The notes under the pieces were generated by a model. The model ran no database searches. It was not told the origin of the DNA and was given only the letters and a program-made list of their open reading frames with translations. Shown here piece after piece: positions 7,438 to 17,100 of a DNA stretch of 64,000 nucleotides (its first letter is position 1; each line of letters begins with the position of its first letter). The stretch is from contig CBDFGC010000007.1 in NCBI GenBank assembly GCA_965246935.1, positions 1 through 64,000 on the forward strand, written 5' to 3'. Origin of the DNA: JAZKFT01 sp965246935 (GTDB lineage: Bacteria; Bacteroidota; Bacteroidia; Chitinophagales; Chitinophagaceae). Both the position numbers and the translations under genes were made by a program.

Positions 7438-10104
7438 ATGAAAACAGTTACTTACTTAATGTCGGTTGTGTTACTATTTTTTTCGGCCAAAACAGTTAAG
7501 GCCCAGCTATACCCCGTAAATATTGCTGAGAAAGTGTCAAATGCGGCCCTTATCGTTGAAGGAAAAGTAGTTACACAGCAATCTTTCTGGAATGATGCAC
7601 ACACGAACATTTTTACGTCGAATACCATAGAATTGTATAAAAGTTTTAAGGGCTCAGTATCGGGTGCAACTATCGAGGTGCTTACACAAGGGGGTGTCGT
7701 AGGTAATCAGGTTGTAGAAGTAAGCGACCTGGGCCAGCTAACTGTTGGCGATAAAGGCATTTTCTTTTTATACCCGAATTCCATGCAATTATCATCGCCC
7801 GCAAGTGGCAGGCTATTGTATGATATTTATGCAAGCGACCAGGGGATTATGCGTTATAGTATTGCCGGCGACCAGGCATATTGCCCGTATGAAAAATACA
7901 ATGGTATAACCAGCAGCCTGTATAGCCACCTTGAAACATTAACCGGCAAGCAACCCATCATCATTAATAATGCATATAATGTAGATGAAGAAATTGCAGC
8001 AGGCAAAACACATTCACAACGCTTAGAAGGTACCGCTACCATTACGTCCACGTCGCCGGCTGCCGTAAATGCAGGTGCGGTGTTAGATCCAATAAACAAT
8101 ATCCTAACGATTAACGGAACCGGTTTTGGTAATTCCGCTACCAACAATCACTACCTGTTGTTTAAAGACGGTGATAATGACTTTTCTTATCCTACTTTTA
8201 AAGTGGACAATAATTCACCCTACCTCATTTCGTGGAGTAATACGGTCATCAAAGTAAATGTTCCTTCAAAGGCTGCCAATGGAAAATTCGGTGTTTATCT
8301 TGGTCCTGGCGATACGGCTTTTGCACCTCATCCACTCAAAGTAAATTTTAGTGTATTAAACGCTATTTTGAATCCGGCTACCCGTGTACAGGAACCAAGA
8401 CTAACGACCAGCAATGCCACCGGCGGGTATAATATTTTGTACTCTACTTCCACGGCTAATGGTGGCGCTAATTTTACAACATCTCCCGTCTACAACGCAT
8501 TTAGAAGAGCCCTTACGACCTGGAAGGAAACAGTAGGTGCAAACTTTACCGAAACCGGCAATACATCTTCTCAAAGTGTAAATGCGAATTTCGATCAAAA
8601 TATTATTATGCTGGACAATACAAACACGGGCTTTCCGGTATTGGCGGCTGGTGTATTGGCTGTAACCTACAGTTATTTCGATGTTTGTTCCCCGGGTACA
8701 TTTAACAATGCACAAAAAACAGGTTTTGACATGGTGATACGTAACCAGGGTGTATCTGCCGGAACCATTCTTTTTGAGAATGGCCCCTGTCCCCCGGCAT
8801 TTGTAAACCCTGCCTTAATAGATATGGAAACGGTATTGCTGCATGAATTAGGACATGTTTTAAATCTGGCACATGTAAATGATCCCCAGGAGGTACCCGG
8901 TGCACCCTTTACCTATTTGACTTTCGTAAATCCCGCCGGCGTGATGAACTATCAGCAAAATAACTATTCAACCCGGCGCTCGCCCGACGAATCAGCCTAT
9001 AACGGAGCATTATACACAACTACATCCCGTGGCGTAAGTCTAGGCTTTTGCCTTGCACCTATCGAAATGATTCATTTACCAGCCGCTGTCCCTGTAAATG
9101 ATAATTGCCCGCTTATATTTCCTACCGCTTATACGACCCAGGGAACTACTTACAATATCGATCTGGTACATGCTACCAGTAGCAAATCAGATGATCCGCA
9201 ATTTACTGCTGCCAGTTGTTCCCAGCCAATTGCAATAACCAACAATATCTATCAGGTTATCCGAACAAGTTACAACGGTACCTTGGATCTAACTATCAGT
9301 AATTATACAACTACACCAACTCAGGTAGCTACGGCTTCCTGCGACTCGAACCAAGGTGTAAAAATTTCAATTTATGATGTGGCTACCTGCCCTAATGGCC
9401 AGTCTTTTCCTCCACCAATGAAGTGCTTAGCTTTCACGGGTAATGGCATTATACCTACTGTTACAGGTTTAGGAGCTAAGAAAACCTATTTATTATTTGT
9501 TGAGGGCGTAAGAAATACCAAGGCCACCTTCACTATTAAACTAGCCGGAACGGCACTTGCTTCTACCAAGTTACTATTAGTGGGCAGAAATGTCAACGAA
9601 AATACAAATGAATTGCAAGCTGATATTGAACAGGATGTAGACCTGGATTCTGTGACGGTTGAAAGAAGTACCGATGGTATAAATTTTGAGCAAATAGGCC
9701 AGCTTTTTAATGCTACAGGTTTACGTTCACTTAGCAGGGGTAACGGATCATATTCTTTTACGGATGCAAGTGCATTACATGGAACGAATTACTACCGCCT
9801 CAAAAAAACTGATATTGCCGGCATTTCGGAATACTCTGCTATTATTGCACTCAAGATCGCTGACAAGGCGGACATTAGTATGCAGCCCAATCCGTTCCAT
9901 GGCTTTGTTAATGTAACAGCCAGGCAAAGTAATGGTAGGCTTACAGTTGTAATTTCTGATGCCGTGTCAAGAAGAATAACGCAAACCACTTTCAGTGGCA
10001 ATGTACAAATCAGTACGGCATCACTGGCCAGAGGTACTTATCTGGTTAGTGTATACGATGCCATTGGCCAATTACTTACCACTAAAAAAATGATGAAAGA
10101 TTAG
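7438..10104 (+). CDS. Secreted zinc metalloprotease with IPT/TIG domain and T9SS sorting domain
   Basis: A large extracellular protein of 888 residues. A signal peptide covers about 1-22 (cleavage near VKA-QLYP). An IPT/TIG-like immunoglobulin fold lies at about 210-300 (ILTINGTGFGNS). The zinc site HELGHVLNLAH is at about 469-479 and fits HExxHxxxxxH of metzincins; a Met-turn candidate is GVMNYQQN downstream. Then come two beta-rich modules and, from about residue 815 (MQPNPFHGFVNV), a type A T9SS C-terminal sorting domain ending LLTTKKMMKD. The catalytic part most resembles matrixin-type metzincins. I start at the ATG at 7438; a TTG lies one codon upstream. Export through the T9SS fits the PorP/SprF gene before it. 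The protein substrate is unknown. Confidence 0.8.
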   Translation: MKTVTYLMSVVLLFFSAKTVKAQLYPVNIAEKVSNAALIVEGKVVTQQSFWNDAHTNIFTSNTIELYKSFKGSVSGATIEVLTQGGVVGNQVVEVSDLGQLTVGDKGIFFLYPNSMQLSSPASGRLLYDIYASDQGIMRYSIAGDQAYCPYEKYNGITSSLYSHLETLTGKQPIIINNAYNVDEEIAAGKTHSQRLEGTATITSTSPAAVNAGAVLDPINNILTINGTGFGNSATNNHYLLFKDGDNDFSYPTFKVDNNSPYLISWSNTVIKVNVPSKAANGKFGVYLGPGDTAFAPHPLKVNFSVLNAILNPATRVQEPRLTTSNATGGYNILYSTSTANGGANFTTSPVYNAFRRALTTWKETVGANFTETGNTSSQSVNANFDQNIIMLDNTNTGFPVLAAGVLAVTYSYFDVCSPGTFNNAQKTGFDMVIRNQGVSAGTILFENGPCPPAFVNPALIDMETVLLHELGHVLNLAHVNDPQEVPGAPFTYLTFVNPAGVMNYQQNNYSTRRSPDESAYNGALYTTTSRGVSLGFCLAPIEMIHLPAAVPVNDNCPLIFPTAYTTQGTTYNIDLVHATSSKSDDPQFTAASCSQPIAITNNIYQVIRTSYNGTLDLTISNYTTTPTQVATASCDSNQGVKISIYDVATCPNGQSFPPPMKCLAFTGNGIIPTVTGLGAKKTYLLFVEGVRNTKATFTIKLAGTALASTKLLLVGRNVNENTNELQADIEQDVDLDSVTVERSTDGINFEQIGQLFNATGLRSLSRGNGSYSFTDASALHGTNYYRLKKTDIAGISEYSAIIALKIADKADISMQPNPFHGFVNVTARQSNGRLTVVISDAVSRRITQTTFSGNVQISTASLARGTYLVSVYDAIGQLLTTKKMMKD

Positions 10105-10155
10105 TTCGTTCTTGGATGATAGAAACAGTTTGTTGTTCCAGGAACGGTTGTTAAT

Positions 10156-10191
10156 GCAAAAAGGGTGTACTATTCGGTACATCCTTTTTGC
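10156..10191 (+). terminator. Rho-independent terminator between convergent genes
   Basis: Arms 10156-10170 and 10177-10191 form a 15-bp stem with one G-T pair and a six-base loop; the arms carry A- and T-runs, so it can work on both strands. It lies 51 bases after the metalloprotease stop and faces the end of the DNA glycosylase gene. Confidence 0.75.
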
Positions 10192-10241
10192 ATTTAATCA
10201 GATATTTAAGGGGGATGCTGATATGCTATTTTTTCGGCCGC

Positions 10242-10874
10242 TTACATATGGATTGTTTTTAACAAAGAAACGATAAGGTAGCAGGCATCATCACCGGCAT
10301 AATCTACACCAATACGGGGCGTAACTACAATATTCACCGAAGTAATTGCTGGCAGTATTGTTCCGTATACTGTATGTGCATAACTGGGTTGGGCAATAAA
10401 TAATTCAGCGGTATTCAGCAATAAGCCAGTGTGCAGCTTTTGTATGCCAAAAGCTTTGCTCATATTGCCGGGGCCTTTTGTAAGCGTATGATCTGCTATT
10501 ACTTTACCTGTTCGTTTTAGCATCGTATCAATTCCCACTAATGGCTCGGCAGCCCGTATCAGTACGGCATGTGGTGTATCGGCAATATTGGTTACGATAT
10601 TGAACAAATGGTGTAATCCATAACACAAATAAACATATGCGGCACCGCCTTCCATATACATCACCTTTGTGCGTTTGGTAAAGCGCCGCCCGAATGCGTG
10701 ACATGCTTTATCTTCTGCGCCGTTATAGGCTTCAGTTTCTACAATCATTCCCGCAGTGGTTTGCCCATCCACGTTTGTTACCAGCACTTTGCCCAGTAAG
10801 TCTTTTGCAATCTGAATGGTATCGGTGCGGCGGTAGAATTCATTATCCAGTATTTCGTCTGTTTTTGTTTTCAT
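10242..10874 (-). CDS. mpg: DNA-3-methyladenine glycosylase (Mpg/AAG family)
   Basis: This base-excision repair enzyme removes alkylated purines such as 3-methyladenine. The 210-residue chain carries the AAG signatures: FYRRTDTIQIAKDLLGKVL near the start, GMIVETEAYNGAEDKACHAFG with the catalytic Glu, YVYLCYGLHHLFNIVT with the intercalating Tyr region, and KGPGNMSKAFGI. Length and order are normal. It starts at the ATG at 10874 and converges with the metalloprotease gene. It appears to be a single-gene unit. Confidence 0.92.
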   Translation of the reverse strand: MKTKTDEILDNEFYRRTDTIQIAKDLLGKVLVTNVDGQTTAGMIVETEAYNGAEDKACHAFGRRFTKRTKVMYMEGGAAYVYLCYGLHHLFNIVTNIADTPHAVLIRAAEPLVGIDTMLKRTGKVIADHTLTKGPGNMSKAFGIQKLHTGLLLNTAELFIAQPSYAHTVYGTILPAITSVNIVVTPRIGVDYAGDDACYLIVSLLKTIHM

Positions 10875-11081
10875 GGGCTTTTATCTGATTATTTCAACAA
10901 TGCTGAAGCCATAAGGTTATACCATGTTAAAACAGACTGCGGAAAGACTTTACTGATTGACATTGATTTGCTTATTGCTATTTGTTTATTGCCTATTTGT
11001 ATTTTGTACTAACCCTGTTTTCTGTGCGCAATAAATCTTACTATATTAGCCGCTAACCTTTTACCTAATACACCTGCCTGT

Positions 11082-11847
11082 ATGCTGAAAGAAATTATTA
11101 TCGCCTTTCAGTCATATGGCAAAGCACACCGGTTTATTAAAAAGCACCGGTTATGGAAATGGATAATAGTACCTGGTTTGCTGTATATGCTGCTGTTTGC
11201 AGGGAGTATGTTTTTATATGGCAGTACGGTAAAGCATGTTATTGATTATCTAATTACCGCTACCGGGCCTCCAAACCTGGCTACAACATATAAATACCGG
11301 CTGGATCAGTTTTATTTTCCTGTTGATGTTTGGCGCATTCTGGCTGATGCTGATGCTGTTTTACTTTTCTTTATTTAAATATATCTGGTTCATTGTCGGG
11401 TCGCCGTTATTTGCCTGCCTCAGCGAAAAAACGGAAAGCATTTTGGAAGGTAAAGATTTTCCATTCAGCTTTAGCCAACTGGTAAAAGATATGGGGCGGG
11501 GCATACGGATGGCAGTACGGAATACCCTCTGGCAGTCAGTCTATAGTATTGCAGTCATCCTGCTTTCGTTTGTACCGGTTATTGGTTGGGCAGCACCATT
11601 GCTGGGTTTGTTTATCGAGTGCTATTATTATGGTTTTTCCATGCTGGATTATAGCTGCGAACGGCACAAGCTAAACGCTGAACAAAGCATTCGGTTTATA
11701 GGTACACACAAAGGCCTGGCTATTGGGAACGGTTTTTTATTTTATGGTATGCACTTATTACCGGTTGTTGGCTGGGTATTAGCGCCATCTTATGCGGTAA
11801 TTGCCGCTACTATCAGTTTGTATCATCAACAGGACAAATTCAATTAG
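11082..11847 (+). pseudogene. EI24-domain integral membrane protein, split by a one-base frameshift
   Basis: The two frames 11082-11378 and 11323-11847 together make one EI24/CysZ-like multi-pass membrane protein of about 255 residues. The first begins MLKEIIIAFQSYGKAHRF and has one membrane span; the second holds the remaining spans and the conserved CYYYGFSMLDYSCER and IRFIGTHKGLA. The break is at the T-run 11310-11313: removing one T gives QFIFLLMFGAFWLMLMLFYF without interruption. No other lesion is visible, so either this is a very recent mutation or a sequence error. The role of the family in Bacteroidota is not known to me. Confidence 0.75.
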
Positions 11848-12008
11848 CAAATGCGAAAATGTGCAAATCTGCAAATGGAAAACCGTGTAAATGGAGTATG
11901 AAAACAGGTAAGTAAATTTAAAGCGGCTGATCAGCACATCAGGCAAATAAATGGAAGATGGAAAAATGAACCACCAACAAATCACAAATCATAATTCCTA
12001 CATCAAAA

Positions 12009-12701
12009 ATGACGGTCTATCTTATTCCAACAACCATATCTGAAGGTGCAGTAGAAACAATTCCGGCTTATATAAAAGAAGCAGCTCAAAAATGTACCGT
12101 TTTTTTTGTGGAAAATGAGCGTACTGCAAGGCGGTTTCTAAAGAACATCTGGCGGGAAATGGTCATTGACAATTACCAGTGGTATACCATACACAAAGCG
12201 GAAGCAGAGGTAATGCAGGCCTTTGCAGAACACATAAAGAAGGGGGATACAATTGGCATATTGAGTGAGGCGGGCTGCCCCGGTGTGGCTGATCCAGGCC
12301 AGCTATTGGTAGCGAAAGCACAGGAGATGCATATAACAGTAAAACCATTGGTTGGTCCATCGTCCATTTTATTAGCGTTGATGGCAAGCGGGCTTAACGG
12401 GCAATCCTTTCGTTTTTACGGCTACCTACCAATCGACGGTACTGAACGTAAAAAAAACATTTTACAGTTAGAGGAAGAAACGACTCGTAGTAATGCTACA
12501 CAAATATTTATAGAAACACCCTACCGCAACGATGCCATGCTAAAAGATATACTGCAAACCTGCCGCCCGGCAACCCGGCTTTGTGTTGCCGCCGATATAA
12601 CAGCTGCTACAGAAATGATTGTAACAAAAACAATGGCAGCATGGAAACAAACTATACCGCTTCTGCACAAAAGGCCGGTGATTTTTTTATTAGGGAAATG
12701 A
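12009..12701 (+). CDS. RsmI-like SAM-dependent methyltransferase (tetrapyrrole methylase fold)
   Basis: The 230-residue protein has the two-lobed tetrapyrrole-methylase fold used by RsmI, which 2'-O-methylates C1402 of 16S rRNA. Visible motifs are MTVYLIPTTI at the start, ILSEAGCPGVADPG at about 84-97 (compare the RsmI motif SDAGTPGISDPG), LVGPSSILLAL at about 113-123, and FIETPYRN. It is shorter than E. coli RsmI and has diverged in the first motif. Bacteroidota often carry this short form besides a true rsmI, so the exact target is uncertain. Confidence 0.75.
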   Translation: MTVYLIPTTISEGAVETIPAYIKEAAQKCTVFFVENERTARRFLKNIWREMVIDNYQWYTIHKAEAEVMQAFAEHIKKGDTIGILSEAGCPGVADPGQLLVAKAQEMHITVKPLVGPSSILLALMASGLNGQSFRFYGYLPIDGTERKKNILQLEEETTRSNATQIFIETPYRNDAMLKDILQTCRPATRLCVAADITAATEMIVTKTMAAWKQTIPLLHKRPVIFLLGK

Positions 12702-12903
12702 AAATCGTAAATCGGTCCCTTCAACGTAGAGATGAATGATGGATATGGTTCGGATTTGATGTTGTATTTTAAAATGGCAAAATGTAAGTTATACTAAATC
12801 AAAGAGGAAGAATCATTAATCATCCTGGAATTATATTTCCTGTTTCTTAAAATGCGTAAATCTATTTCCGGCACCGACAGCCAATGACAATTTACAATTC
12901 ACC

Positions 12904-13596
12904 ATGTACAAACACCTTTTCTTCGATCTAGACCATACCCTTTGGGATTTTGAAGCCAATTCCAGGGAAACGCTCAGGGATATTTTTTATAAACAGAAAC
13001 TGGATAAAAAACTAACGCCTGATTTTGATGCCTTCAGTCAGCGATATAGCTACCATAACAAGCGCCTGTGGGATCGCTACCATCATGGTTACATTACGCA
13101 GCAGGAACTACGCTGGAAACGCATGTGGCTTACATTGGTTGATTTTAAGGAGGGCAGCGAAGCAATGGCCCGGGAACTGGCAGCGGAATATTTAACTATT
13201 TTACCAACTAAAACAGCTTTGTTTCCCTACACGTCGGAAATTATTTCCTATCTGCTCAGCAAAAATTATCAGTTACATCTTATTACAAACGGTTTTGAAG
13301 AAATACAGATCAGTAAGCTGCGCAACAGTAATATTCATACCCATTTTACCCATATTATTACCAGCGAAAAGGCTATGAGCCTGAAGCCGCAAAAAGCCAT
13401 TTTTGAGTATGCGTTGCAGTTAGCAAAAGCTACACACACCGAAAGCATTATGATAGGGGATAACCTGGATGCAGATATCAAAGGCGCTATGGATGCGGGA
13501 CTGGATACGGTATTCGTAAACCATATCCATGAAAAAACCACCTTACATCCTACTTATACCATCTATCATTTACAGGAACTGGAAAACATTTTTTAG
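12904..13596 (+). CDS. yjjG: YjjG-family noncanonical pyrimidine nucleotidase (HAD superfamily)
   Basis: YjjG enzymes dephosphorylate abnormal pyrimidine nucleotides and keep them out of DNA. HAD motifs are all present in the 230 residues: DLDHTLWDF with nucleophile Asp8 and acid Asp10, ITNGF with Thr128, the KPQKAIF lysine after SL at about 159-165, and MIGDNLDADIKGA with Asp186. A helical cap lies between motifs one and two. WDF after the first motif is typical of YjjG-like members. It stands alone with a short AT-rich leader. Confidence 0.85.
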   Translation: MYKHLFFDLDHTLWDFEANSRETLRDIFYKQKLDKKLTPDFDAFSQRYSYHNKRLWDRYHHGYITQQELRWKRMWLTLVDFKEGSEAMARELAAEYLTILPTKTALFPYTSEIISYLLSKNYQLHLITNGFEEIQISKLRNSNIHTHFTHIITSEKAMSLKPQKAIFEYALQLAKATHTESIMIGDNLDADIKGAMDAGLDTVFVNHIHEKTTLHPTYTIYHLQELENIF

Positions 13597-13693
13597 TGAT
13601 AATCATCACTTGCTCATCCAGGTTATGTTTCCACTCATTCATTTTATATTACTAAAATGATTATCAATCATTTTTACAAAAAAATAAAACCCA

Positions 13694-14602
13694 ATGAGAA
13701 AAGTTACTTTTCTGCTAACAGCTATTCTTTTTCTAAGCGGAATGATAAATGCACAGAATGTAGGCATCGGAACGATTACGCCTCCGCTGTTACGTTTACA
13801 CGTTTCCAGCATAACAGATTCTAATTTACTGTTGCTTGAAAACAGAAACCCGTTAGGTTTACAGCAACTTACCTCTATGTATTTCAGAACAGGCGGTTAT
13901 TACACTGGTGCCATTAAAACGATTGGTGCCAGCTCAAACGAAGCCCGCCTCGGTTTTTTTACTTATGGTGCATCCAGCATAAATGGCTTGATTGAAAGGA
14001 TGAGCATCCTTGATAATGGAAACGTAGGTATAAATACAACTACCCCTACAGCACAGATGGATGTAAACGGCACCCTAAGAATAAGAGGCAACGGTGCTGC
14101 CGCAGGTAATGTGCTTACCAGTGATGCTGATGGAAATGCTACCTGGAATGCTTTAACCCGCAATGAAGTGTACAGTATCGGCAGTGCCGCCTTTCAGCCG
14201 GAAGCGAGTTCCTACCCACTTATTCGTGCCAGCGGGGCGGGTGGAGTCTATTTTTTGCCGGCACCACCAAGTGCCACTTTTATACTTGCACCAGTTACTT
14301 TGCCACAGGGTGCTAGTGTCACCCAGATTACGATGTATTTCAGAGATAATGTTGCTGGCAATTTAGCCCTTGATTTTCTTGCGGAAGACCTGACTTTTGG
14401 AAGCTTTAACATACTTGCATCTGCCACTACATCGGGAGCCAGTACCAATTGGCGTTCCATCGTGCTTACGCCTGTTGCTCCTATTACAATCAACAATAAT
14501 ACTTTGGCGTATTATGTAAAAGCGTATGGTACCTGGACCGGCAACTTTGACCTGGCTATAAAAGGTGCTGTTATTAAATATAGCTACACAATAAATAATT
14601 AG
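13694..14602 (+). CDS. Secreted protein with NVGIGT-type repeats, unknown function
   Basis: A 302-residue exported protein: signal peptide about 1-20 (LSGMINAQ), then QNVGIGTITPPLLRLHV and, near residue 108, GNVGINTTTPTAQMDVNG. Such NVGIGTTxP units are widespread in secreted Bacteroidota proteins and resemble tail-fibre head segments. The C-terminal half (about 165-300) is beta-rich with no motif I know. No sorting domain or lipobox is visible. It is probably extracellular or surface associated; no specific role can be given. Confidence 0.7.
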   Translation: MRKVTFLLTAILFLSGMINAQNVGIGTITPPLLRLHVSSITDSNLLLLENRNPLGLQQLTSMYFRTGGYYTGAIKTIGASSNEARLGFFTYGASSINGLIERMSILDNGNVGINTTTPTAQMDVNGTLRIRGNGAAAGNVLTSDADGNATWNALTRNEVYSIGSAAFQPEASSYPLIRASGAGGVYFLPAPPSATFILAPVTLPQGASVTQITMYFRDNVAGNLALDFLAEDLTFGSFNILASATTSGASTNWRSIVLTPVAPITINNNTLAYYVKAYGTWTGNFDLAIKGAVIKYSYTINN

Positions 14603-14693
14603 GACTATATGGAGCTAAACTTTTTGCCCATAGGCGACAGTGTATGCAAGATGCTATAAATTAATTTACGGATCGGATTGTTCTGTATCTCAT

Positions 14694-14728
14694 TTTTGCA
14701 GTTGCTCTGCATCCTCCCGTTACCTTTG
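14694..14728 (+). promoter_or_regulatory. Candidate Bacteroidota promoter of lysS
   Basis: TACCTTTG at 14721-14728 matches the Bacteroidota -7 box TAnnTTTG exactly. A TTTTG at 14694-14698 could be the -33 element, 22 bases upstream. A start site about seven bases after the box would leave a leader of some 25 bases before the lysS ATG at 14761. Confidence 0.5.
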
Positions 14729-14760
14729 CCGCCCTTAATCAGCAGCAAAGGTTTTTAATT

Positions 14761-16281
14761 ATGAGCCAACAACTAAGCGAACAGGAAATTATCCGCCGGG
14801 AAAAATTAGACAAGATTCAGGCATCAGGTATTGACGCTTTTCCGGCGCCGCTATACCCGGTTTCCCATTACTCCGTTGATATAAAAACGCATTTTACCGA
14901 AGAAACAAAAGAGACATATGCCAACGTATGCCTGGCAGGCCGCATCATGAGCATCAATGACAGAGGCAAAGTGCTCTTTATAAAAATACAAGACAGCAAA
15001 GGGATTATACAGATATATGTAAAACGGGACGACCTCTGCCCCGAAGAAGACAAAAGTCTTTGGGATATTCTGGTTAAACATCTTGATTTAGGGGATATCA
15101 TTGGTGCCAGCGGCTATGTGTTTATTACTAAAACAGGCGAAACCAGCCTGCATGTACAAACCATTACCCTCCTTACAAAGAGCCTGAAACCATTACCCAT
15201 AGTAAAAAGAGATGAGGATGGAAATGTATATGATGAAGTGACTGATCCCGAGTTCAAATACCGCCAGCGCTATGCCGACCTGATCATTAATCCGGAGGTA
15301 AAGGATACGTTTATCAAGCGTACTCTGATTATAAACACGATCCGGGAATTTTTGAATAAAAGAGGGGCATTGGAAGTAGATACTCCTGTACTTCAACCCA
15401 TCCCCGGCGGTGCGGCAGCCCGGCCATTCACTACTCACCACAATGCACTGGATGTACCGTTCTTTTTACGCATCGCCAATGAGCTGTATTTAAAAAGACT
15501 GATTGTCGGAGGCTTTGATTGGGTGTACGAATTTAGCCGCAACTTCCGCAATGAAGGCATGGACCGTACCCATAACCCTGAATTTACCGTGCTGGAATGG
15601 TACACAGCGTATAAAGACTATTTCTGGATGATGGAAATAACCGAGCAATTAATGGAGGAAATTGCTTTGACTCTCCACGGTACTACAGAAGTGCCCCTGG
15701 GCGAAAACATCATCAGCTATAAGGCGCCGTTTAAACGGATTAGCCTGTATGATGCCATTAAAGAAAATACCGGTATTGACATCGGCGAAATGGATGAAGC
15801 CGGGCTACGCCAGGTTTGTGCACAACTGAATATTCCGGTTGATCCAAAAATCGGGAAAGGAAAACTGGTGGATGAGATATTTGGTGCCACTGCCGAGCAT
15901 ACCTTCATTCAGCCAACTTTTATTATTGATTACCCGGTGGAAATGAGCCCGCTTACTAAAAAGCACCGCAGCAAGCCGGGCCTGGTAGAACGATTTGAAC
16001 TGATGATTAACGGAAAAGAAGCCGCCAATGCCTATACTGAACTCAACGATCCGATTGACCAGCGCCGCCGCTTTGAAGACCAACTGGAACTGATGAACCG
16101 GGGCGACGACGAAGCCATGTACATTGATCATGATTTTCTCCGTGCCCTGGAATATGGTATGCCACCAACAAGCGGCATTGGTATTGGTATTGACCGCCTG
16201 GTAATGTTTATGACTAATCAGCCCGGCATTCAGGATGTACTGCTATTCCCGCAGATGCGGCCGGAAAAGTTTGAAGAGTGA
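14761..16281 (+). CDS. lysS: Lysine--tRNA ligase, class II
   Basis: Charges tRNA-Lys with lysine in the cytoplasm. The 506-residue chain has an N-terminal OB-fold anticodon-binding domain (about 55-150, VCLAGRIMSINDRGKV) and a class II catalytic domain: PIPGGAAARPFTTHHNALD, motif 2 RNFRNEGMDRTHNPEFT with Arg263, and motif 3 GIGIGIDRLVMF with Arg479. Length and end (LLFPQMRPE) are normal for LysS. The start at 14761 fits the family opening SEQEIIRREKL. A likely promoter sits just upstream. Confidence 0.96.
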   Translation: MSQQLSEQEIIRREKLDKIQASGIDAFPAPLYPVSHYSVDIKTHFTEETKETYANVCLAGRIMSINDRGKVLFIKIQDSKGIIQIYVKRDDLCPEEDKSLWDILVKHLDLGDIIGASGYVFITKTGETSLHVQTITLLTKSLKPLPIVKRDEDGNVYDEVTDPEFKYRQRYADLIINPEVKDTFIKRTLIINTIREFLNKRGALEVDTPVLQPIPGGAAARPFTTHHNALDVPFFLRIANELYLKRLIVGGFDWVYEFSRNFRNEGMDRTHNPEFTVLEWYTAYKDYFWMMEITEQLMEEIALTLHGTTEVPLGENIISYKAPFKRISLYDAIKENTGIDIGEMDEAGLRQVCAQLNIPVDPKIGKGKLVDEIFGATAEHTFIQPTFIIDYPVEMSPLTKKHRSKPGLVERFELMINGKEAANAYTELNDPIDQRRRFEDQLELMNRGDDEAMYIDHDFLRALEYGMPPTSGIGIGIDRLVMFMTNQPGIQDVLLFPQMRPEKFEE

Positions 16282-16468
16282 TAACGTTTTTGAAGATGCA
16301 TTTTCTAACCGCATTCTTCAGCAATTAGCACTTACCAAGGCGATGTGTTATACCGGTATCTCAAACAGGAAAATATTTTCATAAACTGTTCTTAATGGCA
16401 AACAGGTGGTATTTGTAAATTTCACAAAACCTGATTACTTTACCCGCCACTAACTTTAAATTTCAGTT

Positions 16469-16840
16469 ATGAACAATCCGGCTTACCGTATCGGTACTAT
16501 TTTGTACGCCCTGGTTATTGGATTTTTTGGCGTTAACCATTTTATGCATGCTTCCAACATGTCGGGTGGCGTACCCGCTTACCTGCCTGGTGGTGTTGTA
16601 TGGATTTATATTACCGGTGCTGCTCTGGTGCTGGCAGCTATTGCTATTCTGATCAATTATCAAAGTAAATTAGCAGGTTATCTGCTGGCACTGTTGTTAT
16701 TTATTTTTGTAGGAACCATACATATACCGGCTTTTATGCATGCAGCAGATGCCGGTGCGCAAGCAATGGCGATGGGTAGTTTACTGAAGGACATAGGCCT
16801 GGCTGCAGGGGCATTGATGATTGCCGGTTACGGCAGGTGA
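16469..16840 (+). CDS. DoxX-like small membrane protein
   Basis: A 123-residue protein with four hydrophobic helices (about 8-25, 45-66, 70-90, 100-120). The opening IGTILYALVIGFFGVNHFMHA and the later GTIHIPAFMHA resemble DoxX/DUF4149-type quinol or redox-linked membrane proteins. It is the length of a typical DoxX protein. Function is unknown; the name rests on overall pattern. It stands alone after lysS. Confidence 0.65.
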   Translation: MNNPAYRIGTILYALVIGFFGVNHFMHASNMSGGVPAYLPGGVVWIYITGAALVLAAIAILINYQSKLAGYLLALLLFIFVGTIHIPAFMHAADAGAQAMAMGSLLKDIGLAAGALMIAGYGR

Positions 16841-16915
16841 TAGCCATCTAAAATTTTTTGTGAAAGAAGCTTTCCGCATGAATAAAAGCCGTGCTTTTTC
16901 GTAATTTTACGGCTT

Positions 16916-16990
16916 ATGATTTCACCAAAGAAAAAGGAGGTATTCATGCAATCTACAGATATGCCATGGACACCTTCGGTTAGCAATTAA
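16916..16990 (+). CDS. Possible 24-residue (or 14-residue) small peptide
   Basis: A tiny open frame starts at ATG 16916 and contains a second ATG at 16946 that is preceded, five bases upstream, by a perfect AGGAGG (16935-16940). Such a strong Shine-Dalgarno is rare in Bacteroidota and makes the inner start the better one: the product would be MQSTDMPWTPSVSN. A hairpin (AGCCGT/ACGGCT, about 16887-16914) precedes it and another (16977-16993) overlaps the stop. A terminator follows at 17036. It may be a peptide gene or part of a structured small RNA. I do not recognise it. Confidence 0.35.
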   Translation: MISPKKKEVFMQSTDMPWTPSVSN

Positions 16991-17035
16991 CCGTTGTGTG
17001 TCCTGAAAATCATCTGACGGCCTTGCAGGCCGAGA

Positions 17036-17068
17036 AAAGCTATCCGCTATCTAACGGGTAGCTTTTTT
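17036..17068 (+). terminator. Rho-independent terminator
   Basis: AAAGCTATCC (17036-17045) pairs with GGGTAGCTTT (17056-17065) around a ten-base loop, followed by T residues. A second hairpin, CGGCC-TTGCA-GGCCG, sits just before it (about 17019-17033). It would end a short transcript carrying the small peptide frame at 16916. Confidence 0.65.
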
Positions 17069-17100
17069 GTTGGAGTTGCTGCATTAAAGATTCTCACGCC

